64,000 nt of DNA from an uncultured Christensenellaceae bacterium (GTDB lineage: Bacteria > Bacillota > Clostridia > Christensenellales > Borkfalkiaceae): assembly GCA_910588685.1 (NCBI GenBank), contig CAJUPX010000007.1:24096-88095 (forward strand), in the 5' to 3' direction. How positions within the stretch are numbered: the first letter of the stretch is position 1; the number at the start of each line of letters is the position of its first letter. The translations under genes were made by a program, and so were the position numbers. The notes beneath the pieces were generated by a model that searched no databases, was not told the DNA's origin, and saw only the letters and a program-made list of their open reading frames with translations. Positions 44,469 to 52,564 of this stretch are shown piece by piece.

Positions 44469-44853
44469 TTAATAATTTTGGCAAATTACTGCGTTTTCCG
44501 TTATTTTCGGATTATATAGCTCTTTTCTCGTCCACTCGTCAAGCTAATATGCAAAGTAAAAATCATAGCCGTCGTCACCCACGTTCGTTACAATGCAATA
44601 ATCGGTTGAGTAATCGCAAGACGCACCGATTAACAGGCACTGTTTGGCACGCATTGCAGTAAAAAATTCTTCCTCTTGCTTTGCCAGTTCCTCACCGTAA
44701 GGAATACCGCTGAAACATTTTTTATAGCAGACTAAGACAAGCACGGGCATTTCTGTGATTTTGCAATTCATTTCATTGCCTATAATCCAAATCTTCGTAA
44801 ATGTGCTCTTCTTTATAATTTATTGCGCTATTAATCGCCTGAATCCAATCCAT
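44469..44853 (-). pseudogene. Decayed AraC-family regulator with GyrI-like effector domain
   Basis: Three pieces of one ancestral gene are in order. (1) ATG 44853 with a GGAG-type ribosome binding site gives 26 aa starting MDWIQAINSAINYKEEH, the typical N-terminus of clostridial AraC regulators, ending at TGA 44773. (2) In another frame, 44544-44771 encodes ITEMPVLVLVCYKKCFSG and then RAKQCLLIGASCDYSTDYC, typical of the GyrI-like ligand domain. (3) After a TAG at 44544-44546 the frame continues with LDEWTRKELYNP, the usual end of that domain. The rest of the HTH and the linker are deleted, with a frameshift and a nonsense mutation. Identification by pattern recognition. Confidence 0.75.
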
Positions 44854-44951
44854 ACCTGCTCCGAAATTTAATAATAAAGCAAAAAACGCATATAAATCTT
44901 GACTTTTTATGCTATTTGTTATTAACCATAATAATCCTATAATATAAAAAT

Positions 44952-44989
44952 AGCCCGAACGTCCTTTTTACGGTAAAGAAGTTCAAGCT
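44952..44989 (-). terminator. Possible terminator after tRNA-Leu(TAA)
   Basis: AGCCCGAAC (44952-44960) and GTTCAAGCT (44981-44989) can pair with two G-U pairs, followed on the minus strand by a short T-rich run. Confidence 0.45.
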
Positions 44990-44998
44990 ATTAAGACT

Positions 44999-45083
44999 TG
45001 GTGCACTCGACAGGAGTTGAACCTGCATGGGGTTAACCACAAGATCCTTAGTCTTGCGCGTCTGCCAATTCCGCCACGAGTGC
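44999..45083 (-). tRNA. tRNA-Leu (anticodon TAA)
   Basis: An 85-nt cloverleaf with CCA and a long variable arm. Acceptor GCACTCG/CGAGTGC; anticodon stem CAAGA/TCTTG with loop CTAAGGA; T arm GGTTCAACTCC. Promoter at 45103-45131. Confidence 0.96.
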
Positions 45084-45102
45084 GCACTCAAAAACAATGT
45101 TG

Positions 45103-45131
45103 ATTTTATATTATTTTATTATATATGTCAA
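45103..45131 (-). promoter_or_regulatory. Promoter of tRNA-Leu(TAA)
   Basis: TTGACA (45126-45131), 17-bp spacer, TAAAAT (45103-45108) on the minus strand, about 20 bp before the tRNA. Confidence 0.75.
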
Positions 45132-45158
45132 GTCAATTTACACATATTTTTAAAATTT

Positions 45159-45758
45159 TTATAAATAATCAATTTTAATTTTTTTTAATATTTTAAGCGT
45201 TTTTTGCTTTAAATCCACCAGATTTTTGTTATTATGTATGACATAGTACTCTGCAAAATCACAATTATCGTAATTTAGTTGAGTTTTAATGCGATTTTCA
45301 GCTTCTTCCTGCTTTACATTATTGCGCATAGTTACTGCCGCTATTCTTTCATTAATATCTCTTAAAACAACTATAGCACCGTTGAAATACTGTTCCCAGC
45401 TACTCTCAAAAAAAAGGGGCACCTCAACAAAACACAAATGCTCTTTATTAGTAAGTTCATTAACCGAGTTTAAAATTTCCGGATGTGTTATATTGTTTAA
45501 TTTTTCAAGCAGTGTATTATCTGAAAATACACGTTCAGACAATGCTCTTTTATCGATACTTCCACCGTTTAAAATTTTTTCGCCGAATTCAGAAATAATT
45601 TTTTGCGTCATTTTTTTATTTTCCGATAAAAGTCTGGCGTAGATTTTATCGCACGAAAATACTTTTTCACCTTGCGCTGCAAGAATTTCGGCAACAGTGC
45701 TTTTACCGCTGCCGATTCCGCCTGTAATTGCAATTTTGATACTTTTACTTTGCATCAT
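45159..45758 (-). CDS. coaE: Dephospho-CoA kinase
   Basis: Last step of coenzyme A synthesis. The P-loop TGGIGSGKST is near the start, and the KKMTQKI...HPEI region follows as in the family. I chose the ATG at 45758 (199 aa) over an in-frame TTG at 45785. The gene overlaps the 3' end of polA; polA-coaE is a common arrangement in Bacillota. Confidence 0.93.
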   Translation of the reverse strand: MMQSKSIKIAITGGIGSGKSTVAEILAAQGEKVFSCDKIYARLLSENKKMTQKIISEFGEKILNGGSIDKRALSERVFSDNTLLEKLNNITHPEILNSVNELTNKEHLCFVEVPLFFESSWEQYFNGAIVVLRDINERIAAVTMRNNVKQEEAENRIKTQLNYDNCDFAEYYVIHNNKNLVDLKQKTLKILKKIKIDYL

Positions 45759-48288
45759 ACCAGGTTTTCCCCGAAGAAATTTCAACCGTCAAAGGAACGG
45801 TGAGCTTTACCGCATTTTCCATTTCTTCTTTAAGAATTATTGCAACCGCTTCTTTCTCGTCTTCCGGCGCCTCAACAACAAGTTCGTCGTGAACCTGCAA
45901 AATTAATTTTGCTTTCAATCCGTTTTTGATAAGCGCGTTATACACGTTTATCATAGCAATTTTTATAATATCGGCGCTCGTTCCCTGCAACGGCATATTC
46001 ATTGCGGCACGCTCACCGAATTGTCTAATATTGTAATTTGACGAATTTATTTCAGCAATCTGGCGTTTTCTGCCTAATAAGGTTTTAACATAACCGTGTT
46101 TTTTAGCAAAGGCGACATTTTCATCCATATATTTTTTAACGTCGCTATAAGTTTCAAAATATTTAGCAATAAAACCACGAGCTTCAGCCAGAGGCACACC
46201 TAAATTTTTAGATAAACCAAACTCGCTTATTCCGTAAATTATACCGAAATTTACCGCCTTTGCCATTCTGCGCATCTGCGGCGTTACGTTTTCAAGCTCT
46301 ACACCGAACACCTGAGCCGCCGTTTTGGAATGTATATCTACACCGTGTTTGTATGCCTCTACAAGCTCTTTGCAACCGGAAAAATGCGCCAACAACCGTA
46401 ATTCTATCTGCGAGTAATCCGCGTCTACAAAAATATTGCCTTCGCCGGGAACAAATATTTTACGAATTTCAAGCCCTTCGTTCTTTCTTATGGGAATATT
46501 CTGCAAATTCGGATTTATACTTGACAGCCTGCCTGTTGCAGTCACAGCCTGCTTATACGTAGTATGAAGCCGTTTTCCGTTATCAATTAAAGGTTTAAAG
46601 CCGTCAAGATACGTAGATTTAAGTTTTTGATACAGTCTGTACTGCAAAACATCGCCGACTACGGGATATTTATCTGCAAGTCCCTCCAAAATATCTGCGC
46701 TCGTAACATATTTTTCCTCTTTTTTCTTTTTAACTTCTGCTATTCCGAACTTATTATATAAAATTTCACCGAGCTTTGCGGGCGAATTTAAATTAAAGAT
46801 TTTACCACTTGCTTCAAAAATTTTATTTTTGTATTCTTCGATTTTTCTTTGATAAGTGTCAGACAGTGCTTCAAGCTCTTGTAAGCTTATTTTAACGCCC
46901 TGCCGTTCCATATCGTAAAGCACTTTTACAAGCGGTTTTTCAACGTTGTTATATAGCGAAGCTTCTTCGCCCAAAAGATTAATATATTTTTCAAACAGTT
47001 TAGCAACCGCAAAAGCCGAATAAGTTTCATCATATAAGTTCAAGTTTAAAAAATCCTTGAACTCTAAGCCCGCTCCGTCGCAAAGATATACCAAAAGCGA
47101 CAAATCGTCATACCCGCAGCACGCCTCAATGCCGTATTCCTGCAACATATGAAGCTGCTGTTTATAATCAAACGCAATAACTTTATTATCGGCGTCAGAG
47201 TAAATATCTTTTAATACCTGTAAAAAATCAAAATATCCCAAACTTTCCGCTGATAAAAGATTTTGCTCAACGGTAATTGTATATTGTACCCCGCCCGTAT
47301 ATATTTTTGTTTCTTTTTCGGTTAAATCAATACTGAAAACATTATTATTCTTAATTACGTCTGAAAATTCTGCGTAATTTTTACATTTGACCGTTTCAGG
47401 AAATTCTATGTTTAATTTTTCGTCCGGCGCTTGTCCGTCAAATATATTGAGCTCTAACAAAGACCTGAACTCAAAGTCGGCAAACATCTTTTTTACAGAA
47501 CCGTTGAATTTTTTAGGAGCAACGCAATTTTCGAGTTTTATATTGATATCGCAATTTCTGTTTATTTTTGCAAGCTCGTATGAAAGATAAGCAAGCTCCT
47601 TATTTTTTTCAAATTTTTCGCGCACGCTACCTTTTAACTCGTCTATATGATTATAAATACCGTCCAGCGTAATAAAACTTGTCAAAAGACCTTTCGCCGT
47701 TTTTTCGCCTATGCCGGGAATGCCAGGTATATTATCGGATTTATCACCCATAAGCGCTTTTAAATCAACTATCTGCGAAGGATTCAAACCGTCGTTTATC
47801 TCCGCAAAATTATCGCAGTTAAGCCTTATAAGGTCGGATACACCACGCTTTGTAAAAAATACGTCGGTTTTTTCGTCTACGAGCTGATAACTATCCCTAT
47901 CGCCTGTATAAACATAGCTATGGACATTGAATTTCGCCGAAAGCGTACCTAAAATATCATCCGCTTCTATCCCCTCAATTCCGCACATTGCAACGTTCAT
48001 TGCCGATAAAAGGTTTTTTAAGGGTTTTAATTGCGCGGCAAGCTCGTCCGGCATCGGCTTTCTTCCTGCCTTGTATTCGTTATACATCTTATGCCGGAAG
48101 GTGGGCGCTTTCATATCAAAAGCTACAACGAGATATTCAGGCTTATTGTCCTTTAAAATTTTTAAAAGTAATTTAGTAAACCCGAAAATTGCGTTTGTGG
48201 GTCTGCCGTCCTTTGTGGTAAAAACAGGCGTTGCATAAAACGCCCTGTTGAGTAAACTGTTGCCGTCAATTAAAACTAATTTTTCCAT
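45745..48288 (-). CDS. polA: DNA polymerase I
   Basis: Repair and Okazaki-fragment polymerase. It has an N-terminal 5' nuclease (residues 1 to about 290, with GIEADDILGT and IPGIPGIGEKTA), a middle 3'-5' exonuclease-like domain, and a complete polymerase domain (DADYSQIELRLLAHFS, then AKAVNFGIIYG, then LQVHDELVVE). In the exonuclease domain the DxE motif reads DLT, and the other acidic positions are not kept. Proofreading is therefore probably lost, as in Bacillus Pol I. 847 aa. Followed directly by coaE. Confidence 0.96.
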   Translation of the reverse strand: MEKLVLIDGNSLLNRAFYATPVFTTKDGRPTNAIFGFTKLLLKILKDNKPEYLVVAFDMKAPTFRHKMYNEYKAGRKPMPDELAAQLKPLKNLLSAMNVAMCGIEGIEADDILGTLSAKFNVHSYVYTGDRDSYQLVDEKTDVFFTKRGVSDLIRLNCDNFAEINDGLNPSQIVDLKALMGDKSDNIPGIPGIGEKTAKGLLTSFITLDGIYNHIDELKGSVREKFEKNKELAYLSYELAKINRNCDINIKLENCVAPKKFNGSVKKMFADFEFRSLLELNIFDGQAPDEKLNIEFPETVKCKNYAEFSDVIKNNNVFSIDLTEKETKIYTGGVQYTITVEQNLLSAESLGYFDFLQVLKDIYSDADNKVIAFDYKQQLHMLQEYGIEACCGYDDLSLLVYLCDGAGLEFKDFLNLNLYDETYSAFAVAKLFEKYINLLGEEASLYNNVEKPLVKVLYDMERQGVKISLQELEALSDTYQRKIEEYKNKIFEASGKIFNLNSPAKLGEILYNKFGIAEVKKKKEEKYVTSADILEGLADKYPVVGDVLQYRLYQKLKSTYLDGFKPLIDNGKRLHTTYKQAVTATGRLSSINPNLQNIPIRKNEGLEIRKIFVPGEGNIFVDADYSQIELRLLAHFSGCKELVEAYKHGVDIHSKTAAQVFGVELENVTPQMRRMAKAVNFGIIYGISEFGLSKNLGVPLAEARGFIAKYFETYSDVKKYMDENVAFAKKHGYVKTLLGRKRQIAEINSSNYNIRQFGERAAMNMPLQGTSADIIKIAMINVYNALIKNGLKAKLILQVHDELVVEAPEDEKEAVAIILKEEMENAVKLTVPLTVEISSGKTWYDAK

Positions 48289-48344
48289 ACGTGATTAGTT
48301 TACTACTTTTTACAAATAAAATCAATATAATAAAACCAAAACAC

Positions 48345-48373
48345 TTGATTTTTGTTTTACGATATAATATAAT
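48345..48373 (+). promoter_or_regulatory. Promoter of tRNA-Leu(CAA)
   Basis: TTGATT (48345-48350), 17-bp spacer, TATAAT (48368-48373); the tRNA starts 13 bp later. Confidence 0.75.
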
Positions 48374-48386
48374 TATTAAGTGATTT

Positions 48387-48473
48387 GCCGGTGTGGTGGA
48401 ATTGGCAGACGCGCGGGACTCAAAATCCCGTGGTAGCGATACCGTGTGGGTTCGACCCCCACCACCGGCACCA
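48387..48473 (+). tRNA. tRNA-Leu (anticodon CAA)
   Basis: An 87-nt cloverleaf with CCA and a long variable arm. Acceptor GCCGGTG/CACCGGC; anticodon stem CGGGA/TCCCG with loop CTCAAAA; T arm GGTTCGACCCC. Confidence 0.97.
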
Positions 48474-48476
48474 ACC

Positions 48477-48513
48477 ATAACGTAAGTTGAACCGCTGACT
48501 TACGTTATTTTTT
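48477..48513 (+). terminator. Terminator after tRNA-Leu(CAA)
   Basis: An 11-bp stem ATAACGTAAGT/ACTTACGTTAT (48477-48487, 48498-48508), 10-nt loop, then a T-run. Confidence 0.8.
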
Positions 48514-48564
48514 ATGTTGCCTAACAATTAAAATTATGTTTTAATTCTCTTTGGAGTTTTACTG

Positions 48565-50634
48565 ATGAAAAAATTTGTAAATATAAGATTTCCGGTTATA
48601 ATTGCGCTTGTTCTGGCAGCGGGTATATGGCTCGGATACGCTTTTAAATTTTATAATACGGATATTATTTATATTACAATTTCTTTACCTGTTACCGTAA
48701 TTATTGCTTTAGCGCTATATATTTTTAAACGTTCAGTAAAACCTATTATTCTGCTGTTATTTACCGCTATAATTTTTATAGCCGGTTTTTTTATCTGCTT
48801 TAACAAAATAACCGACTATCAAAAACCGGAAATAAACCCGAACACGACTTATTCCGTATCCGGCACAGTTTTGGAAAAAACTGTTTTTGCAAACTATATT
48901 TATATTGTTCTTGACGACATACACATTAACGGAGCGGCAAAAAACGTAAAAATCTCCGTAAAATATCAAAATTCAGATATTTTTATTGAAAACGGTTATA
49001 AAGTATATTTTGATACGAAATTAACGCCGAACAAAATATTTGAATACGGACATTTTAACAGCAACGCCGTAAAAAATATTAAATATACCTGTTCTGCAGA
49101 ACAGATACGCGCCGAATACAAATTTAATTTATTTTCGGAAATGCGCTCGGCATTAAAAGATACGCTTTATAATAACCTGTCTTTCTCTACGGCAAGCATA
49201 TGTTATGCTATGCTCACAGGTAATACCGGCGATATGGAAATACAGTCGCTTCAGTCATTCCGTTACGGCGGCGTAGCGCATATATTTGCGGTGTCCGGTT
49301 TACACATAGGTATTATTTTCGGAATTTTTAATTTTCTCTGTAAGCGATTCAGCTTTAATAAATGGATTTCAACCGCATTGTGTTTAATTTGCATATTCTT
49401 TTATGCCGGATTTTGCGGCTTTACCTCCTCATCGCTGCGCGCGGCGATTATGTGCACGGTTCTTGCTGTTTCGCAGAGGTTTTTCTTAAAATACGACGGA
49501 CTAAACGCCCTTGCCTGTGCCGTTATAACTCTGCTGATTTTAAATCCGTTTTACCTCTTTTACGTAGGATTCCAGATGTCTGTTTGCGCTGTAGGCGGAA
49601 TTTCAACGTTATCCAAAAAATTAGAAAAATTGTTCTCAAAAATTAAACTGCCGAAAAAGCTATGTTCTGCCGCGGGCGCGTCTTTCGGCGCACAATTTGC
49701 AGTACTGCCCGTTATGTTAAACTCTTTCGGGTATGTGAGCGGCGCGGGACTTTTGCTGAACGTAATAGTTTTACCCATACTTTCTATATTTTTCGCAGTT
49801 TTATTTTTATGTACGGCGATAAGTATGATAATAACTCCCATTGCCGGTTATTTACTGCCCGTTACCGTACTTCCTTTTGAATTTATATCATCGTTTTTAA
49901 TAGACGCAGGCTTTGAAAATTCACTGATATCAGGTTTTGGCGCGGGATTATTTATTCCACTCTTTATAATAAGCATAATTTTTTTATCGGACAAAATAAA
50001 TTTTGGAAAATATGTACGCATTTTGGGGTTTGTAGTTTCGGCAAACGTAATGATTATTTATATATATGCCGCCTCTTTTTACCCCTTTAAAGGCTACGAA
50101 ATTATAGTTTCCGCCTATTATTACGGCGGAGAAGTACTTATAAAATCTTCTAAAACAAGCGTACTGATTGTAACAGAGGACGCAACAACTCACTCTGCTA
50201 AAACGCTTAATAAATATTATTCTTCACAGCCGGAAGCAATTGTTGTTCTCGGCGGTGAAAATGCAGTTTCAGAGTACGGAAAACTGAATATCGACTGCAA
50301 AAACGTTTATCTTGCAATGCAAATTCCCGTACAACCGTACAAAAACACAACCGTTCATTATGAACAGTCTTTCAGTATTGCCGGAGTTGAATATGAATTT
50401 GAGGATAACTATAGTATTTCGTTTACAGCTGACGGTATTAAGGTTTGCGTATGCGCCGGCGCGTTGATACCGTATAAAAACGCGGATATTATAATTTCAA
50501 GTTATCCTGCGCCCGATTGCAACAGTTTAAATAAAATTTACTTCAATCTTACAGAATATCCGCACAACGTTAAAGAATGCGGAGACTTCAGGTTCAAGAT
50601 AAAAAACGGCATATTAAAAAGCGCGGATTTATAA
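48565..50634 (+). CDS. comEC: ComEC/Rec2-family DNA channel protein with an eroded C-terminal domain
   Basis: Membrane channel for uptake of single-stranded DNA in competence. Two or three N-terminal helices, a DUF4131/OB-like region (about 95-165), and the competence domain (about 200-500, with AHIFAVSGLHIGIIFGI and FCGFTSSSLRAAIM) are intact. The C-terminal 180 residues occupy the place of the metallo-beta-lactamase domain, but no HxHxDH motif is visible. The domain is either degenerate or replaced. 689 aa. Single gene with a GGAG ribosome binding site; its stop lies in the terminator. Confidence 0.88.
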   Translation: MKKFVNIRFPVIIALVLAAGIWLGYAFKFYNTDIIYITISLPVTVIIALALYIFKRSVKPIILLLFTAIIFIAGFFICFNKITDYQKPEINPNTTYSVSGTVLEKTVFANYIYIVLDDIHINGAAKNVKISVKYQNSDIFIENGYKVYFDTKLTPNKIFEYGHFNSNAVKNIKYTCSAEQIRAEYKFNLFSEMRSALKDTLYNNLSFSTASICYAMLTGNTGDMEIQSLQSFRYGGVAHIFAVSGLHIGIIFGIFNFLCKRFSFNKWISTALCLICIFFYAGFCGFTSSSLRAAIMCTVLAVSQRFFLKYDGLNALACAVITLLILNPFYLFYVGFQMSVCAVGGISTLSKKLEKLFSKIKLPKKLCSAAGASFGAQFAVLPVMLNSFGYVSGAGLLLNVIVLPILSIFFAVLFLCTAISMIITPIAGYLLPVTVLPFEFISSFLIDAGFENSLISGFGAGLFIPLFIISIIFLSDKINFGKYVRILGFVVSANVMIIYIYAASFYPFKGYEIIVSAYYYGGEVLIKSSKTSVLIVTEDATTHSAKTLNKYYSSQPEAIVVLGGENAVSEYGKLNIDCKNVYLAMQIPVQPYKNTTVHYEQSFSIAGVEYEFEDNYSISFTADGIKVCVCAGALIPYKNADIIISSYPAPDCNSLNKIYFNLTEYPHNVKECGDFRFKIKNGILKSADL

Positions 50635-50648
50635 ATCCGCGCTTTTTT
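50616..50648. terminator. Terminator between comEC and rpiB
   Basis: A long stem AAAAAGCGCGGATTT/AAATCCGCGCTTTTT around a 3-nt loop, overlapping the comEC stop codon and reaching the convergent rpiB stop. Bidirectional. Confidence 0.85.
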
Positions 50649-51096
50649 ATTTACTGTATTTTTTTTCTATTTCGGTAATTTTATTTACCCTGCGTTCGTG
50701 TCTGCCACCCTCAAATTCCGTAGTCAAAAACGTTTCAACTATCTTTAAAGCGTATCCTATACCCACGACCTTTTCGCCGAGCGCAAGCATATTAGCATTA
50801 TTATGCAGGCGCGTAAACTGTGCGCAATAAGTATCGTGACAATGCGCACAGCGTATGCCGGGTACTTTGTTTGCCGCTATAGAAACGCCTATTCCCGTAG
50901 AACAAACAACAATCCCCATATCGCATTTACCCGAAGCAACAGCTTCCGCCGCTTTTACCGCAAATTCGGGATAATCGCAACTCTCCGTAGAGTTTGTTCC
51001 AAAATCTTCGTATTCATATCCTTTACTTTTAAGATATTCTATTGTTGCATTTTTTAAATTAAGACCGCCGTGATCGCACGCTAACGCAATTTTCAT
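50647..51096 (-). CDS. rpiB: Ribose-5-phosphate isomerase B (RpiB/LacA/LacB family)
   Basis: Interconverts ribose-5-phosphate and ribulose-5-phosphate. The family start MKIALACDHGG, the catalytic-cysteine loop VVCSTGIGVSIAANK and the HNNANMLALG motif are intact. At 149 aa it is typical. Last gene of the nine-gene sbcD operon, directly after a phosphatase gene; the sua5-phosphatase-rpiB order recurs in many Bacillota. Confidence 0.95.
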   Translation of the reverse strand: MKIALACDHGGLNLKNATIEYLKSKGYEYEDFGTNSTESCDYPEFAVKAAEAVASGKCDMGIVVCSTGIGVSIAANKVPGIRCAHCHDTYCAQFTRLHNNANMLALGEKVVGIGYALKIVETFLTTEFEGGRHERRVNKITEIEKKYSK

Positions 51097-51576
51097 TTAA
51101 GTTTCCTCTTTATATTTCAAAATATAGTTTTTTATTATAATATCGCACGCTTTTGAGAGCATATCGCGCGTTTGTCTGTATACTTCAACTCCGCAACCGT
51201 ACGGGTCAAGAACGTCAAATCCACACAAATCTTTTACGCTGACCACGTTTCCGCAATCCTCCAAAAGAGTTTTTTGCGTTTGCGTCATACAAATTACAAC
51301 CGTACTCTTTTCAATCAGCTTTTGCGTAAGTTGGCGCGGAGCAAAGTTTTTACTGTCTATACCGAGTTCGGCGAGCGCGGCGGCGCTGTTATGACTGATC
51401 GCACCGCCAACCTCCGCATTAATACCGCAGGACAAAACGTCCCACCATTTTATGCGGTTTTGCTTGATTTTATGCCGTAGCAACATCTCCGCCATAGGAC
51501 TGCGGCAGGTGTTGCCCGTACAAACAAACATTATTCTTTTTCTTTTATTTTTTCTTTTTTCCGTTTTTTCACTCAT
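51097..51576 (-). CDS. Low-molecular-weight protein phosphatase (tyrosine or arginine, YwlE-like)
   Basis: The P-loop CTGNTCRSPMAE near residue 18 and the C-terminal DVLDPYG motif define the LMW-PTP family. In this neighbourhood (between sua5 and rpiB) the Bacillus relative is the arginine phosphatase YwlE. The Thr after Gly-Asn is the residue found in arginine-specific members, so arginine specificity is plausible. There is a basic 14-residue N-terminal extension; an internal ATG at 51531 could be the true start. 159 aa. Confidence 0.9.
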   Translation of the reverse strand: MSEKTEKRKNKRKRIMFVCTGNTCRSPMAEMLLRHKIKQNRIKWWDVLSCGINAEVGGAISHNSAAALAELGIDSKNFAPRQLTQKLIEKSTVVICMTQTQKTLLEDCGNVVSVKDLCGFDVLDPYGCGVEVYRQTRDMLSKACDIIIKNYILKYKEET

Positions 51577-51578
51577 CG

Positions 51579-52562
51579 TCAGTTACCGCAAGCTTTAATA
51601 AACCTGTTTATTACGCCAGCCATTATTCCGTCGCGCATTTCAGGTAATATTCCGATTATAAGGCGCGCTTTTTTTTCGCCTTCACGAAGCTTTGCATACA
51701 AATTTGCCGCTATTTCAATATCGGTTTTGCCAAGATTTAAAATATTTTTCCCGCACAGTTTCCGAGCTGCGCCGTCTTCGCACATAAAATAGACGTACTC
51801 TTTATCCGTCAGTTCCTCATACGCCTTTAAAGCCTCTTCAACATCTGCACAGAGCATTGTAGCGCAGTCCGGCGTATAGTGTCTATATTTCATTCCGGGC
51901 GATAAAACCCGTTCGCCTGCTTTAGGAGAATGAACACGGCAAACACCTATCTTATCTTCTATCATCTCGCGGGAAATAAGTCCGCTCCTCAAAATTATCG
52001 GAACGTCTCCCGTACAGTCAAGCACAGTGCTCTCAATTCCGCCGGAACAGCTGCCGCCGTCCAGAATCAATTCCACTCTGCCCTTTAAATCGTTGTAAAC
52101 GTGCTCTGCGGAAGTCGGACTGACGTGTTTTGAAATATTTGCCGAAGGCGCGGCAATAGGCACGCCTACCTTGCGCAAAAAACTTTGCGCGCCGTTGTGC
52201 GACGGAATACGTATAGCGAGCGTATCGAGTCCGCAAGACACCGCAGGGCAAACCGTACCGCGGCTTTTATATACCATTGTAAGAGGTCCCGGCAGAAAAG
52301 CCTTTGCAAGTTTTTTTGCATATTCGGGCACATAAGACACAAGCTCCGATATGTCGTAATCCTTATGTACGTGCGCTATAAGCGGATTATCGTTGGGTCT
52401 GCCCTTAATGTTAAAAATACTCTCAACTGCAAATTCGTCATAAGCGTTTGCACCCAAGCCGTACACGGTTTCGGTAGGAAAAACCACCGTTCTGCCGCTT
52501 AAAATGATATTTTTCGCCAGATTTAACGACTTTTCGTTAATACCGAGGATTTCCGTTTGCAT
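51579..52562 (-). CDS. Threonylcarbamoyl-AMP synthase (Sua5/TsaC)
   Basis: Makes threonylcarbamoyl-AMP for the t6A37 modification of ANN-decoding tRNAs. The YrdC domain (1 to about 200) has VVFPTETVYGLGANA and the KGRPNDNPLIAH motif, followed by a linker and a C-terminal Sua5 domain, so it is the long Sua5 form (327 aa). Two bp after dnaB and two bp before the phosphatase gene. Confidence 0.95.
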   Translation of the reverse strand: MQTEILGINEKSLNLAKNIILSGRTVVFPTETVYGLGANAYDEFAVESIFNIKGRPNDNPLIAHVHKDYDISELVSYVPEYAKKLAKAFLPGPLTMVYKSRGTVCPAVSCGLDTLAIRIPSHNGAQSFLRKVGVPIAAPSANISKHVSPTSAEHVYNDLKGRVELILDGGSCSGGIESTVLDCTGDVPIILRSGLISREMIEDKIGVCRVHSPKAGERVLSPGMKYRHYTPDCATMLCADVEEALKAYEELTDKEYVYFMCEDGAARKLCGKNILNLGKTDIEIAANLYAKLREGEKKARLIIGILPEMRDGIMAGVINRFIKACGN

Positions 52563-52564
52563 AA

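Noticed and set aside
44544..44771. 75-aa stand-alone hypothetical gene
   Set aside because: The sequence continues the pattern of an AraC/GyrI regulator on both sides of its start and stop, so it is better described as part of a pseudogene.
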